Shown here: positions 51,567 to 59,900 of the stretch, one piece after another
Numbering within the stretch: the first letter of the stretch is position 1
Layout: each line of letters begins with the position of its first letter
Source: Chloroflexota bacterium
GTDB lineage: Bacteria > Chloroflexota > Dehalococcoidia > Lucifugimonadales > Australimonadaceae
Assembly: GCA_028874795.1 (NCBI GenBank)
Contig: JAPPHT010000070.1
Coordinates: 127,058 to 191,057 of the forward strand
Length of the DNA stretch: 64,000 nucleotides
Direction of reading: 5' to 3'
The notes under the pieces: generated by a model
Database searches by the model: none
What the model was told of the DNA's origin: nothing
What the model saw: the letters and a program-made list of their open reading frames with translations, nothing else
Position numbers and translations under genes: made by a program

Positions 51567-52139
51567 CTACGCGACGCCGACACGGCCCTCATCGTCGCCA
51601 ACCAGGATCGCGTGGAACGCATACCCGTCTGCCACCACGCGCTCGCTCCCGCCCTGTTTCCGATCGAGGATGCACGCGACCAGCGCAACCTCGTGCCCGG
51701 CGGCCTCGGCCGCCTCGATCGCCATGTAGAGCGATCCCGCTGTCGAGCATGCGTCGTCCACAATCGCCACCCGCGTGCCTGCAGGAAGGGGCCCTTCCAC
51801 CGCCTTGCCCACCCCGTGCTCCTTGGCCTCCTTCCTCACGAAGAATCCAGGGATCGGCCGGCCGCCGTCCTGCCCGCTCAACATCGCTATCTCCGTCACC
51901 ATCGGTACGGCCGCCACGGCCGGCCCTCCAACCGCCACGGCGCCCGAGTCCCTTATCGCAGGCAGCAACGCGCGCGCCACCAGGTTCGCTCCCCGCGGGG
52001 ACAGCGTGAGCAGGCGTCCGTCGAAGTAGTACTTGCTCGTCAGCCCCGACGTCAGCACGAACTCGCCGTACAACAGCGCGCCCAACTCCCTGGCCAGCCC
52101 CAGTATCTCCTCCGCCAGTCCCCTCTCCGTGTCCGTCAT
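51567..52139 (-). CDS. pyrE: Orotate phosphoribosyltransferase
   Basis: The 190-aa enzyme of pyrimidine synthesis joins orotate to PRPP. Seen: LTSGLTSKYYFDGRLLTLSP (landmark LTSGLTSKYYFD), GGPAVAAVPM, FFVRKEAKEHG, and the PRPP loop VAIVDDACSTAGS (about residue 117), where the usual VDDVITTG reads VDDACSTAG. The gene overlaps nadD by 4 nt and is the last of dnaA-obgE-nadD-pyrE. Confidence 0.92.
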   Translation of the reverse strand: MTDTERGLAEEILGLARELGALLYGEFVLTSGLTSKYYFDGRLLTLSPRGANLVARALLPAIRDSGAVAVGGPAVAAVPMVTEIAMLSGQDGGRPIPGFFVRKEAKEHGVGKAVEGPLPAGTRVAIVDDACSTAGSLYMAIEAAEAAGHEVALVACILDRKQGGSERVVADGYAFHAILVGDDEGRVGVA

Positions 52140-52777
52140 CCGTCGTCTCCTCTCGACAGGGGCGCCACGTCGCGCACGCCTCGGTACAGATGGTGCTTCT
52201 CTATGTACTCCCCCACCGCATCAGGCACCAGGTAGCGCACCGGTTCACCATGGCTCATCCGCCGGCGAAGCTCAGTCCCGCTGATCTCGATCAGCGGCAT
52301 GTGCACCACCATCACCCGCTCGGCGGCCGCGGGGTCGATCGCCGTGAGGGCCTCCAGCTCGACGCTTCCATGGCCGGGTCTGAGCGCCACCACCAGTCGC
52401 ACCTGCTCCAATATGCGTCTCGGCTCCTTCCAGCGCGCCATGGTGTGGAGCGTGTCCGCGCCCATGATGAACCACAGTTCGTCTCCCGCCATCGGGCCGG
52501 CGCGCAGCGCATCGAGCGTGTCCACCGTGTACGTCTCCCCCGGCCTGTCCATCTCGATCGTGGACAGTTGGAACGCGGGGTTGCCCGCTATCGCCAGCTC
52601 CACCATCGTTCGCCGATGCTCGCCTGCGGTGATCGGCTCGTCGCGCTTCATCCACGGCAGCCCGGTAGGTATGAACCACACCTCGTCCAAACCAAGCCGC
52701 CACAGCACCTCCTGCGCGAGGATGAGGTGCCCTGTGTGGATCGGGTCGAAGGTCCCGCCCAGGATGCCTCTGCGCAC
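52136..52777 (-). CDS. nadD: Nicotinate-nucleotide adenylyltransferase
   Basis: The 213-aa enzyme of NAD synthesis has the nucleotidyltransferase signature GGTFDPIHTGHLILAQ at residues 7-22, PWMKRDEPITAGEHR (about 40-54), MGADTLHTMARW, and the C-terminal ISGTELRRRM. It starts 3 nt after obgE and overlaps pyrE. Confidence 0.95.
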   Translation of the reverse strand: MRRGILGGTFDPIHTGHLILAQEVLWRLGLDEVWFIPTGLPWMKRDEPITAGEHRRTMVELAIAGNPAFQLSTIEMDRPGETYTVDTLDALRAGPMAGDELWFIMGADTLHTMARWKEPRRILEQVRLVVALRPGHGSVELEALTAIDPAAAERVMVVHMPLIEISGTELRRRMSHGEPVRYLVPDAVGEYIEKHHLYRGVRDVAPLSRGDDG

Positions 52778-52780
52778 GCC

Positions 52781-54034
52781 CTACTCCCACTCCAGCTCGA
52801 CTGCGCCGATGCGTACCGTGTCACCTGGGGCGACGCCTGCCTGCTCCAACGCTTCAATCACGCCAAGCCGGCCCAGCTCCCGGTGGAACTGCAGCCGGGC
52901 GCGCCAGTTGCCGAGGTCCACGACTTCCAACATGCGCTCTGCTACGGCGCACCGCACCGTAAACTCCCCACCTCCACCATCAACGCTCACCCCTCTGGCA
53001 CGCTCCATCCGCGGCACTACGGGCACCTCCTGCCGTTCCCCGGCGTGCTGCGGCACCAGCATGGAAACGCGCTGCATCAGCTCGCGGACGCCTTCTCCCG
53101 TCACCGCCGCGATCGCGGCAGGCCGCTCGCCGACAGCCATGGTCAACGCCCGCCTCTGTGTCCTGTACCGTTCGCGCGCCTCCGGAACGTCCATCTTCGT
53201 CACCGCGACCACACAGCCCTTGTCCGCCAGCCCTCCGCCGTACGACGTCACCTCCTGACGGATAGCCTCATACTCCGCAACCAGGTCCCCAGCCAGTCCG
53301 TCCACCAGGTGAATCAGGACCTGCGCCCGCTCGCAATGGCGCAGGAACTCCAGCCCCAGCCCACGGCCCTCGTGCGCGCCCTCGATAAGCCCCGGAACAT
53401 CCAGTACAACCAGGGCCCGTTCACCCTCCTGCGCCACGCCGAAGCCCGGTTCCAATGTCGTAAACGGATAGTCCGCAATCTTCGGCTTTGCCCGCGACAC
53501 CACACTCAACAACGTCGACTTGCCCGCGTTCGGCGCGCCAACCAAAGCGACGTCGGCCAGCAGTTTCACCTCCAACTCAACCGTCCGCATCTCACCGGGC
53601 TCACCACCGAGCGCGATAAGCGGCTCTTGGTTCGTGGACGTCGCGAAGTGCACGTTCCCCAATCCACCGCCGCCGCCATAGACCACCACCGCCTCCTCGC
53701 CATCCGCCGTCAACTCCAGCAGGAACACCCTCTCATCTTCGCGACACTCCCACACCACGGTCCCCACAGGGACCTGCACAAGCGTGCGCCTTCCTTTCTT
53801 ACCTGTCCGCCGCCTGCCTCGACCTGGCCCTCCCATCTCTCCGACGATACGGGCCACTCCCTCCAGGTGCTCCAACGTCCGAACACTCTCCACCGCACGG
53901 CAGACGACCGCACCACCCTCACCACCATCTCCGCCATCAGGCCCGCCCCGCGGACGGAACTTCTCGCGAAGAAAGCTGACTGCACCATTGCCTCCACGGC
54001 CCCCGTGGACTGCCATTGTTCTCTTATCAATCAT
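52781..54034 (-). CDS. obgE: GTPase Obg
   Basis: This 417-aa ribosome-associated GTPase has the glycine-rich Obg fold at residues 1-155 (RGGPDGGDGGEGG), the G domain (ALVGAPNAGKSTLL, about 163-176; DYPFTTLEP; VLDVPGLIEGAHEGRGLG; TKMD), and a C-terminal OCT domain (about 345-417, with LQFHRELGRLGVIEALEQAGV; landmark FHRELGRLGV). It starts 102 nt after dnaA on the same strand. A TATACT -10 lies 10 nt before the ATG, suggesting a very short leader. Confidence 0.96.
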   Translation of the reverse strand: MIDKRTMAVHGGRGGNGAVSFLREKFRPRGGPDGGDGGEGGAVVCRAVESVRTLEHLEGVARIVGEMGGPGRGRRRTGKKGRRTLVQVPVGTVVWECREDERVFLLELTADGEEAVVVYGGGGGLGNVHFATSTNQEPLIALGGEPGEMRTVELEVKLLADVALVGAPNAGKSTLLSVVSRAKPKIADYPFTTLEPGFGVAQEGERALVVLDVPGLIEGAHEGRGLGLEFLRHCERAQVLIHLVDGLAGDLVAEYEAIRQEVTSYGGGLADKGCVVAVTKMDVPEARERYRTQRRALTMAVGERPAAIAAVTGEGVRELMQRVSMLVPQHAGERQEVPVVPRMERARGVSVDGGGGEFTVRCAVAERMLEVVDLGNWRARLQFHRELGRLGVIEALEQAGVAPGDTVRIGAVELEWE

Positions 54035-54044
54035 GACTCATATC

Positions 54045-54050
54045 AGTATA
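54045..54050 (-). promoter_or_regulatory. Candidate -10 box of the obgE-nadD-pyrE operon
   Basis: TATACT on the minus strand ends 10 nt before the obgE ATG, so the transcript would carry only about 4 nt of leader. A -35 is not clear, and a Shine-Dalgarno is absent. Confidence 0.4.
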
Positions 54051-54136
54051 GGAGATAGAGATAACGCCGCCGAGGAAAGTGCTCCGGAAGGGAGAATGGC
54101 GGTGGAGAAAGTGGGCCTGCAAGGCGTGGTGGCGTG

Positions 54137-55498
54137 CTACGCGGATGTGGACAGTTGGTGTAAGGATTCCCCGCCAGTCAGGGAATCCCGGATAGAGGCG
54201 ACTGCTTCGGTCAGGGTGGCGTCGGTCTGCAGGCGATCGGCGATGCGGCGCAGGCCGTAGATGATGGTGGTGCGGTCACGCCCGCCGAGGTGCGTGCCAA
54301 TCTCGTCGGCTGACAGGCCCAGCGCTGTATGCATGAGATGCATCGCAAGCTGCCGTGCGGCGGAGACTTCGCGGTCGCGACGCGGTCCCGGGAGTGCGGA
54401 GGCGGGGAGCGTGTAGTAGCGGGCGACGGCTGCAAGGACTGCTTGTGGGGAAAGTGTGGAATCTGCCGTTGAAAGGTGCGCTGCCAGTGCCTGGCGCGCG
54501 AGATGAGGTGTGATGGCGCGGCCGGTGAGGTCGGCCAAGGCAAGCAGGCGCGTGAGAGCGCCCTTGAGGACGTGGCTGTTGGCGTCGAGCCGCGTGGCGA
54601 TGAATGACGAGACGTCGGGACTGATTGCCATGCCGGCCTGCGTGGCGAATGCGTGCAATAAGACGACGCGCGATTCCATGGTGGGTGTCGACAGGTCTGC
54701 CTGGAGACCTGCAGCCAGACGGGACTGGAGCCGTTTGTCCACGGTGATGGATAGGGCCGGGCGATCGCTGGCGAGGACGATCTGGCTTCCTCGCTTGCGG
54801 AGAGCGTCGAGCGTGTGCAGCAGCCCTTCGTGGATGCGGGCGCTCTTGCCTTCAAAGGCGTGAACGTCGTCCAGGAGGAGCATGTCAACGGACCAGAATC
54901 GTTCACGGAAGGCCTTGGTGCGCTTCTCGCGCATGGCGGCAAGGTAGGCGTTGGTGAGTTCTTCAGCCGTGATGTACTCGACCGACAGTCCTGCGGCGTG
55001 CCCGTGGTTGCCGATCGCCAGCAGCAGGTGCGTCTTGCCGAGGCCTACGCCTCCGTAGATGAACAGGGGATTGTAGGCGGAGCCGGGCGCCCGGGCGACG
55101 GCGAGCGCGGCGGCATGCGCCAGCTGGTTCTCCGGCAGGGGCACGAATGACTCGAAGGTCTCGGTTGGAGAAAGAGTGCTGTTCGGAGGACGCTCCTGGC
55201 TTGGCTGTGGCTGATGGGCTCCGGGATATGCCGCCCCCGGGGTGGCTCCCGGCAGCGCGAAGCGTACGATGACCGGGGTAGTTGCGATCGAGGAGGCGGT
55301 GGCGTCTGCCAGCTCCTGCATCCTGCTCTCCAGCCAGGCGACCGCGAATGCGGTCGGGGCCGACACAGTCAGCGCGCCGTTTTCGAGGAGCTCGCCGTTG
55401 GTGCCGACGAGCCACGTGTCGAAGGTGGCCTTTGGCGTCTGCAGTTGCAGTCGTCCAAGGACGGCTTCCCATAAGCGGCGTGCTGAACTGTCCGTCAA
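54137..55498 (-). CDS. dnaA: Chromosomal replication initiator DnaA
   Basis: The 453-aa AAA+ initiator begins at TTG 55498, because AGAAGGA sits 7 nt upstream and the N-terminal domain then opens as in the family (ARRLWEAVLGRLQL...TFDTWL). An ATG at 55663 would add 55 Pro/Arg-rich residues of doubtful reality. Domain III: NPLFIYGGVGLGKTHLL (Walker A, about 152-168), MLLLDDVHAFEGK (Walker B). Domain IV: LGLSADEIGTHLGGRDRTTIIYGLRRI, where the usual DHT of the signature reads DRT. No cluster of DnaA boxes was seen nearby. Confidence 0.93.
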   Translation of the reverse strand: MTDSSARRLWEAVLGRLQLQTPKATFDTWLVGTNGELLENGALTVSAPTAFAVAWLESRMQELADATASSIATTPVIVRFALPGATPGAAYPGAHQPQPSQERPPNSTLSPTETFESFVPLPENQLAHAAALAVARAPGSAYNPLFIYGGVGLGKTHLLLAIGNHGHAAGLSVEYITAEELTNAYLAAMREKRTKAFRERFWSVDMLLLDDVHAFEGKSARIHEGLLHTLDALRKRGSQIVLASDRPALSITVDKRLQSRLAAGLQADLSTPTMESRVVLLHAFATQAGMAISPDVSSFIATRLDANSHVLKGALTRLLALADLTGRAITPHLARQALAAHLSTADSTLSPQAVLAAVARYYTLPASALPGPRRDREVSAARQLAMHLMHTALGLSADEIGTHLGGRDRTTIIYGLRRIADRLQTDATLTEAVASIRDSLTGGESLHQLSTSA

Positions 55499-55736
55499 GC
55501 GGCGGTCCTTCTCTGGGGCTGGCTGTTGAACCGGCGGGTGGACTGCAGGACGCTTTGGAGAGAGCGCGGGGCGCCGTCCGGTGGAGAGGCAGCAATCTAC
55601 CACTGGACGGACGTTGGGTATCCGGTCAAATCCGCGGGATTCCCACTGTAATCTCGCTTGCAAAAGTACCGGCGAGGCTGCCGTCGCGCCGTGGCCTCAT
55701 CCCCGCTTGGCAGCCCATCATGGCCTGCCTGACTGC

Positions 55737-55742
55737 TAGGAT
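55737..55742 (+). promoter_or_regulatory. Candidate extended -10 of fmt (near-leaderless)
   Basis: TGCTAGGAT places an extended -10 seven nucleotides before the ATG at 55750. No Shine-Dalgarno lies upstream of that ATG, which is consistent with a leaderless transcript. Confidence 0.45.
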
Positions 55743-55749
55743 TACTCGT

Positions 55750-56703
55750 ATGACGCCGGTGCGGATCGTGTTCATGGGGTCCCCTCAGCCTGCGGTGGCG
55801 GTCCTCGATGCTGTCGTCGAGGTCGCCACGGCGAACGGCTGGGCGATGGTTGCTGCCTATACCGCACCGGATAAGCCGGAAGGGCGCGGAAGGCGCCTGT
55901 CGTCGACCCCGGTCCGGCTCAGGGCGGAGGAACTGGGGATCCCGGTATGCACGCCGAAACGGCTGACGCTGCTGGAGGAGCAGGAGCGCTTCCGAGCGCT
56001 GAACGGCGACCTCGTGGTCCTCGCGGCCTATGGTCTGCTCCTCCCACCGCCGTTCCTCTTCGAACCACGCTATGGAGCAGTGAACGTTCACCCGTCGCTG
56101 TTGCCTCGCCATCGGGGCGCGGCGCCGGTTGCCGCGGCGATCCTCGCCGGCGATACGCGAACGGGAGTAACGATCATGGCGATGAACGAAGGGCTGGACA
56201 CCGGACCGCTGCTCGCGAGTCGGGACATTCCCCTGGTGGGCGATGAGCGGACCCCGGCCCTCACGGAACGGCTGTTCGCGCTGGGCGGCGAGATGCTGGC
56301 GGAGATGCTTCCGCGCTACGTTGCGGGTGAGGTGGCTTCTCGGCCTCAACCGGAGGAAGGCGCGACCTATACGGCGCGAATCAGCAAGGCAGACGGCCTG
56401 ATCGACTGGCGCGAGCCCGCCCGGATGATCGAGCGCAGGGTACGCGCCTACGACCCATGGCCGGGCGCTGCGGCTGTCTGGGAAGGCAGACGCGTGACGA
56501 TCACGTCCGCAGCGGTGGTTCCAGGAGAAGGAGACGCCAGCCCGGGTGAGGTGTGGACACGCGGCGAAGTGGTCCTCGTGGGGACAGGCAACGGGGCGCT
56601 GCAGCTCCTGCGCGTGAAGATGGAGGGACGCCCGGAGATGGACATCGCGGAGTTCCTCCGTGGGCGTCCGGCCTTTTCGGGGGCGCGCCTCGAGTACCGG
56701 TAG
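55750..56703 (+). CDS. fmt: Methionyl-tRNA formyltransferase
   Basis: The 317-aa enzyme formylates initiator Met-tRNA. Seen: VFMGSPQPAVAVLDA (about 7-21), the folate-binding and catalytic block NVHPSLLPRHRGAAPVAAAIL (landmark HPSLLPRHRGAAP, about 113-125), the catalytic Asp in GLDTGPLLA, and the C-terminal OB-like domain (ISKADGLIDW onward). def, which often neighbours fmt, is not adjacent. The longer upstream ORF overlaps dnaA antisense and is rejected. It is convergent with rplY at 7 nt. Confidence 0.95.
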   Translation: MTPVRIVFMGSPQPAVAVLDAVVEVATANGWAMVAAYTAPDKPEGRGRRLSSTPVRLRAEELGIPVCTPKRLTLLEEQERFRALNGDLVVLAAYGLLLPPPFLFEPRYGAVNVHPSLLPRHRGAAPVAAAILAGDTRTGVTIMAMNEGLDTGPLLASRDIPLVGDERTPALTERLFALGGEMLAEMLPRYVAGEVASRPQPEEGATYTARISKADGLIDWREPARMIERRVRAYDPWPGAAAVWEGRRVTITSAAVVPGEGDASPGEVWTRGEVVLVGTGNGALQLLRVKMEGRPEMDIAEFLRGRPAFSGARLEYR

Positions 56704-56710
56704 ACCCGTC

Positions 56711-57367
56711 CTACTCGGAGGAGGCTTCAGCCTCGGGCGTGGAGGTTTCCTCCGTGCCAGCGTCGGCTTCCGGTGCGGCCTCTTCTGCCGCTTCCTCTTC
56801 CTCCTCGGCAACGGCGGCGTGCACGATGATGCGCGCGACGTAAGCGCCCGGGTCGGTGACCATGGTCACCCCGGCGGGCAACGCCAGGTCTCCCGCGTGG
56901 ACAACCGAATCGGGCTCTGAGAGGGCGGAGAGGTCTACGGTGATGGAGTGCGGGATGTCAGTGGGCAGGGCCTCGACCTCCAGTTCATGGAGGTCCTCCG
57001 ACAGCGTGGCGCCCGCTGCCCTGGCGCCGCTGGCCTCGCCTTCGAAATGCAGCGGCACGGAGGCGTGTATGCGCTGCGTCCGCGACACGCGGAGCAGGTC
57101 CACGTGCAGCAGCCGCTCACTGACCGGGTGACGCTGGACGTGCTGGACCATCACGAAGTGTTCGTCCCCGCCCACCTGTACCGTCATCGGGCTCGTTTGC
57201 CCCACGACTCCCAGAGCGTGGACGAGGTCGTACGTGTCGGACTGCAGGGAGAGTGACGGTCCACCCGAGCCGTAGACGTGGATCGGGGTGACCCCGGAGC
57301 GCCGGAGCGCCTTCACCTTCTTGCCAAGCGCTACGCGCTCCTCGGCAGCGAGCCGTACTTCGTCCAT
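56711..57367 (-). CDS. rplY: 50S ribosomal protein L25 / general stress protein Ctc
   Basis: The 218-aa 5S-rRNA-binding protein is of the long Ctc type. The N-terminal L25 domain (about 1-90) has KKVKALRRSGVTPIHVYG and HVQRHPVSERLLHVDLLRVS. The C-terminal beta domain (TL5 type, about 95-185) has PTDIPHSITVDLSAL. A Glu/Ala-rich acidic tail closes the protein. ATG 57367 is chosen for its GGAAGGG site; a GTG at 57382 is the alternative. Confidence 0.94.
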   Translation of the reverse strand: MDEVRLAAEERVALGKKVKALRRSGVTPIHVYGSGGPSLSLQSDTYDLVHALGVVGQTSPMTVQVGGDEHFVMVQHVQRHPVSERLLHVDLLRVSRTQRIHASVPLHFEGEASGARAAGATLSEDLHELEVEALPTDIPHSITVDLSALSEPDSVVHAGDLALPAGVTMVTDPGAYVARIIVHAAVAEEEEEAAEEAAPEADAGTEETSTPEAEASSE

Positions 57368-57388
57368 GGTGCGCCCTTCCACAAAGGT

Positions 57389-57421
57389 GCCCCGTCGCTT
57401 AACGGGGCTGCGAGAATCATA
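57389..57421 (-). promoter_or_regulatory. rplY extended -10 and leader hairpin
   Basis: On the minus strand TGCTATGAT gives an extended -10 (TATGAT at 57421-57416). The leader then contains a perfect 7-bp hairpin (57389-57395 with 57402-57408, arms GCCCCGT/ACGGGGC) about 20 nt before the start codon. It may be an autoregulatory or stability element; this is inference. Confidence 0.4.
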
Positions 57422-57552
57422 GCAAAGAACGACGTCTCCCGCCAGAGGCCGCGGGCGGAGGAGGGTATTGTCGACCCCTTCAGTGGACTTTACCCTTGGT
57501 CGGCGCTATCATCGTCTCGTTAAGGCGGTGACGCCTCGCTAGAGGGACGGCC

Positions 57553-57996
57553 ATGCGTATCCCGATGAAGGTGGACTACGGAGTGAGGGCGCTGGTGGAT
57601 CTCGCCGGCCAGGCGGATGCGCATCGCCCCGTTCGCACCGCGGACATCGCCGGGCGTCAGGGCATACCGGAGCCGTATCTGGACCAGGTGCTGACCACGC
57701 TGAACAAGTTCGGGCTCATCACGAGCCGGAGGGGACCGCAAGGAGGCCATGTCCTTGCGCGTGCGGCGGCCGATATCACACTGGACGAGGTGGTCGCAAC
57801 GCTTGATGGACGCAACCCCCCGCTCGAGTGTATCGACGACGCCACAGAGTGCGCCCTCTCGAGCTGCTGCGCGCAGCGCGACATCTGGCGCGACGTTGAG
57901 GACGCTATCCACGCGGTCCTCATAACCACTACCATTGCCGATCTGGCCAGCCGCCAGCAGGCCCGCACTACAGCGCCCCTGACCTTCGTGTCCTGA
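57553..57996 (+). CDS. Rrf2-family transcriptional regulator
   Basis: The 147-aa winged-helix repressor shows MKVDYGVRALVDLA, a recognition segment IPEPYLDQVLTTLNKFGLITSRRGPQGGHVLARAA (landmarks YLDQVLTTLNKFGLI and RGPQGGHVLA), and the cysteine set CIDDATECALSSCC (about residues 94-107). Three such Cys usually bind an Fe-S cluster in IscR/NsrR-type members, while CymR-type members sense cysteine supply through a partner. It lies 67 nt upstream of the moeB and cysM-like genes on the same strand, so control of cysteine synthesis or sulfur transfer is likely (inference). Confidence 0.9.
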   Translation: MRIPMKVDYGVRALVDLAGQADAHRPVRTADIAGRQGIPEPYLDQVLTTLNKFGLITSRRGPQGGHVLARAAADITLDEVVATLDGRNPPLECIDDATECALSSCCAQRDIWRDVEDAIHAVLITTTIADLASRQQARTTAPLTFVS

Positions 57997-58063
57997 AGCG
58001 GCGCCGACAGACCCCTGGCAGGACCCGCACTCTGTGGAGAGTGCTGCGACGAGAGGAGAAGAG

Positions 58064-58912
58064 ATGACGACAACCGCTCCCCAGCTGACACCTGAGCAGG
58101 TCAAGCGTTACAGCAGGCACATCATCATGCCCCAGATCGGCAGCCGCGGCCAGCGCAAGCTGATGGACGCCAGGGTGCTCGTCGTCGGCGCGGGCGGGCT
58201 TGGCGGCCCAGTCGCGCTCTACCTTGCCCTCGCGGGGGTCGGAACGATCGGACTCGTCGACTTCGACGTTGTCGACCTCAGCAACCTGCAACGGCAGGTG
58301 CTGCACAACAGCGAGACGGTCGGTATGCCCAAGGTCGAGTCGGCCATCCAGACCCTCAACCGCTACAACCCGGACGTCGATGTCGTTCCCCACGAGTTCC
58401 CCATCAACTCGGAGAACGCCATGGACCTCATCGCGCAGTACGACATCGTCGTGAACGGCGCGGACAACTTCGCCACGCGCTATCTCGTGAACGACGCCGC
58501 GTACCTCAGCGGCAAGCCCATCGTGGACGGCAGCATTCTCATATTCGATGGCCAGGTCTCCGTCTACGAACCGGGAAAGGGCTGCTACCGCTGCCTCTTC
58601 CCCGAGCCGCCGCCGCCGGGCCTCGTTCCCAACTGCGCCGAGGCCGGCGTCCTCGGTGCGCTCACCGGCACCATCGGCAGCATCCAGGCGACGGAAGCGG
58701 TCAAGCTCATCCTTGGCGTCGGCGAGACGCTCACCGGACGCCTGCTTCTCGTGGACGCGCTCAACATGGAGTTCCGCGTCGTCCGTGCGCGCCGGAACCC
58801 CGGGTGCCCCCTCTGCGGCGACGAACCGACCGTGACCGAGCTCATCGACTACGAGGTGTTCTGCGGCCTCGCCCCGGCGCCTGACCAGGAGGGCGTTGCA
58901 GCGGCTCACTAG
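58064..58912 (+). CDS. MoeB/ThiF-family sulfur-carrier adenylyltransferase
   Basis: The 282-aa E1-like enzyme adenylates the C-terminal Gly of a ubiquitin-like sulfur carrier. Seen: YSRHIIMPQIGSRGQRKL, the nucleotide loop VVGAGGLGGPVALYLALAGVG (about 39-59; landmark GAGGLGGPVA), DVVDLSNLQRQVLH, the Cys after PPPGLVPNC, and two zinc CxxC pairs (CYRC, CPLC). No rhodanese domain follows, unlike MoeZ. ATG 58064 is chosen for GAGAGGAGAAG just upstream. The carrier gene itself is not in the window. Position before the cysM-like gene suggests a CysO/CysM-type cysteine route. Confidence 0.9.
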   Translation: MTTTAPQLTPEQVKRYSRHIIMPQIGSRGQRKLMDARVLVVGAGGLGGPVALYLALAGVGTIGLVDFDVVDLSNLQRQVLHNSETVGMPKVESAIQTLNRYNPDVDVVPHEFPINSENAMDLIAQYDIVVNGADNFATRYLVNDAAYLSGKPIVDGSILIFDGQVSVYEPGKGCYRCLFPEPPPPGLVPNCAEAGVLGALTGTIGSIQATEAVKLILGVGETLTGRLLLVDALNMEFRVVRARRNPGCPLCGDEPTVTELIDYEVFCGLAPAPDQEGVAAAH

Positions 58913-58961
58913 GCGCGCGCACCCGATCCGGGGCCGCGCCTGCACGGGACCGCAGACCGCT

Positions 58962-59900
58962 ATGCGCAGCGCCAACCTCATCGAGGCCATAGGCAACACG
59001 CCGCTCGTCGAGCTGCCAACCTTCAGCCCCACGCCCTCCGTTCGCATCTACGCGAAGCTGGAGGGCAACAATCCCACGGGCTCCGTGAAGGACAGGATCG
59101 CCCGGGCGATGGTGCAGGCCGCCCTGAGGGACGGCGTGCTCACACCCGGCAGCATCCTGCTGGAGCCCACGAGCGGCAACACCGGGATCTCCCTCGCCAT
59201 GGTCGCGCAGCGCCTCGGCTACCGGTTCACGGCCGTCATGCCGGACAACGTGAGCCCGGAGCGGACCCAGCTCCTCACTGCGTATGGCGCGGAGATCGTC
59301 TATTCCCCCGGAGAAGGGGGCTCCAACGGCTCCATCGCCCTCGCCCAGGAGATGGCCGCCGCGGACGACCGGTACGTGATGCTCTACCAGTACGGGAATC
59401 AGGCGAACCCACAGGCCCACTACGAGACCACTGCCCCGGAGATCCTCCGGGACGTGCCGGAGGTAACCCACTTCGTTGCCGGCCTGGGCACAGGGGGAAC
59501 GCTCATGGGCGTGGGGCGCCGTCTCAAGGAGTACAACCCCGCCATAGAGGTCATCGCCGCGGCACCGGAGATAGACGACCGCATCCAGGGCCTGCGTAGC
59601 CTGGAAGAGGGGTTCGTGCCCCCTATACTGGACCTCTCCCTGCTGGACGGACGCATCATGGTGAGCGGGGAAGAGAGCTTTCGGAAGACGGCGGAGGTCC
59701 TGCACAAGGAGGGCGTCTTCGCGGGCGTGTCGTCCGGCGCGGTGCTGGCCGCCGCGCTGCGCGTCGCCGCTCGCGTATCGGAGGCCGACATCGTCTGCCT
59801 CTTCGCAGACGGAGGCTGGAAGTATCTCAGCACCGGACTGTGGACGGACGAGGACAGCGCGCGCCTGCGGGAGAAAGTGCAGGGCAAGGTCTGGTGGTAG
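58962..59900 (+). CDS. cysM: Cysteine synthase family, CysM-like (copy 2)
   Basis: The 312-aa PLP enzyme opens LIEAIGNTPLVELP, has the PLP lysine in TGSVKDRIA (about residue 41), the loop EPTSGNTGISLAM, the phosphate site GLGTGGTLMG and SSGAVLAAA. It ends WKYLSTGLW...GKVWW, close to the KYLST...W tail of mycobacterial O-phosphoserine sulfhydrylase CysM. It lies downstream of moeB by 49 nt. An upstream TTG (58896) overlapping moeB would add 22 unlikely residues. The standard CysK reaction with sulfide remains possible. The paralogue is at 2797-3741. Confidence 0.9.
   Translation: MRSANLIEAIGNTPLVELPTFSPTPSVRIYAKLEGNNPTGSVKDRIARAMVQAALRDGVLTPGSILLEPTSGNTGISLAMVAQRLGYRFTAVMPDNVSPERTQLLTAYGAEIVYSPGEGGSNGSIALAQEMAAADDRYVMLYQYGNQANPQAHYETTAPEILRDVPEVTHFVAGLGTGGTLMGVGRRLKEYNPAIEVIAAAPEIDDRIQGLRSLEEGFVPPILDLSLLDGRIMVSGEESFRKTAEVLHKEGVFAGVSSGAVLAAALRVAARVSEADIVCLFADGGWKYLSTGLWTDEDSARLREKVQGKVWW

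Noticed and set aside
54035..54136. Replication origin next to dnaA
   Set aside because: No TTATCCACA-like clusters and no AT-rich unwinding region were found there or at 55499-55749.
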